Source: Bacillota bacterium
Lineage (GTDB): Bacteria > Armatimonadota > Hebobacteria > Hebobacterales > Hebobacteraceae
Reading direction: 5' to 3'
NCBI GenBank assembly: GCA_030668755.1
Contig: DAOVEW010000032.1
Coordinates: forward strand, 1 to 7,609
Length of the DNA stretch: 7,609 nucleotides
The notes under the pieces are model-generated. The model had not been told where the DNA came from and ran no database searches. It was given only the letters and a program-made list of their open reading frames with translations. Position 1 is the stretch's first letter. Each line of letters starts with the position of its first letter. The translations under genes and the position numbers were made by a program. Below are positions 6,440 through 7,609 of the stretch, in pieces.

Positions 6440-7036
6440 ATGCGTGTCTCATGCGAGGGCGGGATCGCAGGTCTGTGCGATGTCACACTTCATCTGTGGG
6501 GGCCGCCGCCCGGACACCCTGAGTTTGAGCGGCGATTCAACTGCTCGAAAGAACTCATGGATCAGGGGGTGTACGTGTACCTAGACATCGATCACAGGCT
6601 CGACCGGGCGTGGTACCCGCAGGGGATCTCCGCTTTCTGCGCCGCCAAGATGTATGCTATCCCGGAGGACCGATTGGAGGGTCTCATCGTCTACGTCGCG
6701 GATCCGGACCGGCCCAAGCCGGAACCAGACACTCAGTACAGTCTGACGTGGCTCAGCAACGCCGCCGCAGCCACGGTAGTCCTAGCCCCGCAGACCGATC
6801 AGAAGAAGTACGCCGCGTATGCGTTGGGCGGAAGCATGTTCCAGTACTACCGGCCTGGGGAGAAGCCGCCTGGAGAGCAACCCCTGTGTTGCTCTCACGT
6901 CCCGCCCTGCAACTCTGAAGAAGGGCACCCGAGGTGTGCATTGCGCAGGTGGGCGCAATGGGTTGTGACCGAGGTTCGCGAGGAGAGACAGAGGTACGTA
7001 TCATGGTGGCTTGATCATGTCGACTACAGCTTCTGA
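6440..7036 (+). CDS. Unrecognised 198-residue protein with Cys/His cluster
   Basis: I do not recognise this family. The start is taken as ATG 6440, which lies 9 nt after TAGGAGG (6424-6430). A GTG at 6434 is only 3 nt from that site and is less likely. The product appears cytoplasmic, with no signal peptide or membrane segment. The first 130 residues read as alternating strands and helices, for example 'GVYVYLDIDHRLD', 'GLIVYVADPD' and 'AAAATVVLAP'. Residues 150-166 hold C150, C151, H153, C157, H163 and C166, a spacing that could bind a metal such as zinc. Four further cysteines lie at 5, 13, 35 and 67. The C-terminus is helical and rich in Trp and Arg. It follows the 5196 gene by 65 nt with no evident terminator, so the two are probably co-transcribed and may act together. 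No catalytic function can be assigned. Confidence 0.8.
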   Translation: MRVSCEGGIAGLCDVTLHLWGPPPGHPEFERRFNCSKELMDQGVYVYLDIDHRLDRAWYPQGISAFCAAKMYAIPEDRLEGLIVYVADPDRPKPEPDTQYSLTWLSNAAAATVVLAPQTDQKKYAAYALGGSMFQYYRPGEKPPGEQPLCCSHVPPCNSEEGHPRCALRRWAQWVVTEVREERQRYVSWWLDHVDYSF

Positions 7037-7044
7037 GATGACCT

Positions 7045-7112
7045 GACCTGCCTCCGGAGTGATCCGGCCAGCAGGGGTCTCACGTCCTGGGGACTGTCGG
7101 CGTTGGCAGGTC
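7045..7112. repeat. Long-range inverted repeat between convergent genes
   Basis: GACCTGCC (7045-7052) and GGCAGGTC (7105-7112) are perfect 8-bp complements enclosing 52 nt. The outer arm ends exactly beside the stop codon of the minus-strand gene at 7113. The loop also contains CCGG (7054-7057) and CCGG (7064-7067), which can pair. No T-run follows on either strand, so it does not look like a classical intrinsic terminator, though a role in ending both convergent transcripts is possible. Confidence 0.35.
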
Positions 7113-7607
7113 CTACTCGGAACTTCGGACTGTTGCCAGGGCCTCGCCAAACAACCTCACATCCTCCGCCAGCTCGTTCGGCCGGTCCTTCGGGTAGATC
7201 CCCACGCATACCGCGTCACCGGGCCGCATCTTGCTCGCCGTATACCGGAACGCCTCCTTCGGGTCGTGCCGACCAGAGGCCAGAACCTTGTAATGGATCA
7301 CCGGCTTCGAGAGCTTCTGGATCATCTCCGTCATCCGCTCCCGGTCCGCATCATCGAAGTTCTCCTCGCTGTCCCCCAGGTGCTCCGGCGTCTTGTCCCG
7401 CAGCACCGGATCGTAGTACGAGCACAAGTAGAAGTCACAGTCCAGGTGCTCCTCCGCCCACTCGAAGACATTGGTCTGGTGTCCCGCCACCCCGGCCGGC
7501 AGCCCCGCGTCGTGGATCATGTTTATCACCGGCGGAATGTCGTCTAGGCGGTTGTGAATCTGCTTGTGGTCCATCTGTCCCCCGTGGATGAACACCGCCT
7601 TCGCCCC
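7113..7607 (-). CDS. TIM-barrel-like protein, C-terminal part; 5' end outside window
   Basis: The frame is open to the right edge, so this is the 3' part of a longer gene; the GTG at 7595 is only an internal Val codon in that reading. The stop is TAG at 7115-7113. The 165 visible residues show repeated beta-alpha units typical of the later half of a TIM barrel: 'AVFIHGG', 'GLPAGVAGHQTNVFEWAEE', 'CDFYLCSYYDP', then 'KPVIHYKVLASGR' and 'GDAVCVGIYPKD' followed by a final helix. The order of a Gly-x-x-Gly-His strand, helix, 'Asp-Phe' strand and late 'Lys-x-x-Ala-x-Gly-Arg' recalls aldo/keto reductase-like barrels, but I cannot name the family. The catalytic residues of such enzymes would lie mostly upstream. 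It converges on the 6440 gene with a 76-nt gap. The protein is real with good confidence; its enzymatic role is unknown. Confidence 0.78.
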   Translation of the reverse strand, partial: GAKAVFIHGGQMDHKQIHNRLDDIPPVINMIHDAGLPAGVAGHQTNVFEWAEEHLDCDFYLCSYYDPVLRDKTPEHLGDSEENFDDADRERMTEMIQKLSKPVIHYKVLASGRHDPKEAFRYTASKMRPGDAVCVGIYPKDRPNELAEDVRLFGEALATVRSSE

Positions 7608-7609
7608 AT

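Noticed and set aside
7059..7591. Two 162-codon plus-strand frames near the right edge
   Set aside because: Both are antisense to the TIM-barrel-like gene, which reads as a normal protein with beta-alpha units; the plus-strand products are Arg/Pro/Ser-rich.

Overview
The window is GC-rich bacterial DNA. Its one unmistakable gene is a full-length chromosome-condensation ATPase (smc). It also holds the 3' part of a radical SAM gene, two genes I do not recognise, and the 3' part of a TIM-barrel-like gene. The taxon cannot be fixed from this sequence. A bacterial-type Smc, consensus sigma-70 promoter elements and strong Shine-Dalgarno sites make it bacterial. High GC, a TTG start on smc and the flanking gene types would fit an environmental phylum such as Armatimonadota, but that is a guess. 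I see no insertion sequence, CRISPR array, tRNA or rRNA.

Layout. At 3-701 (+) is the C-terminal part of a radical SAM protein that resembles the B12-binding radical SAM family of the Ta0216 type; the gene enters from the left edge. It converges on smc (750-4406, minus), which most likely begins at a TTG codon with a well-placed ribosome binding site, not at the ATG 53 codons upstream. The stretch 4407-5195 has no convincing gene. Its left part is the smc leader and promoter region, with a perfect inverted repeat at 4465-4480. Its right part has a near-perfect sigma-70 promoter on the plus strand (4767-4795), followed by about 395 nt of RNA that can fold into a run of local stems.

That transcript would then read an unknown 392-residue protein with a C-terminal winged-helix-like segment (5196-6374). 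After 65 nt comes an unknown 198-residue protein with a Cys/His cluster (6440-7036). The two genes, and probably the leader, look like one transcription unit. At 7113-7607 (minus) is the C-terminal part of a TIM-barrel-like protein converging on this unit; a long-range inverted repeat fills the 76-nt gap between them.

The most interesting part is 4767-7036: a strong promoter, a long structured leader (possibly a non-coding RNA, a riboswitch or a leader peptide) and two unrecognised proteins. The RNA function and the role of the two proteins are not established; they are candidates for comparative analysis.
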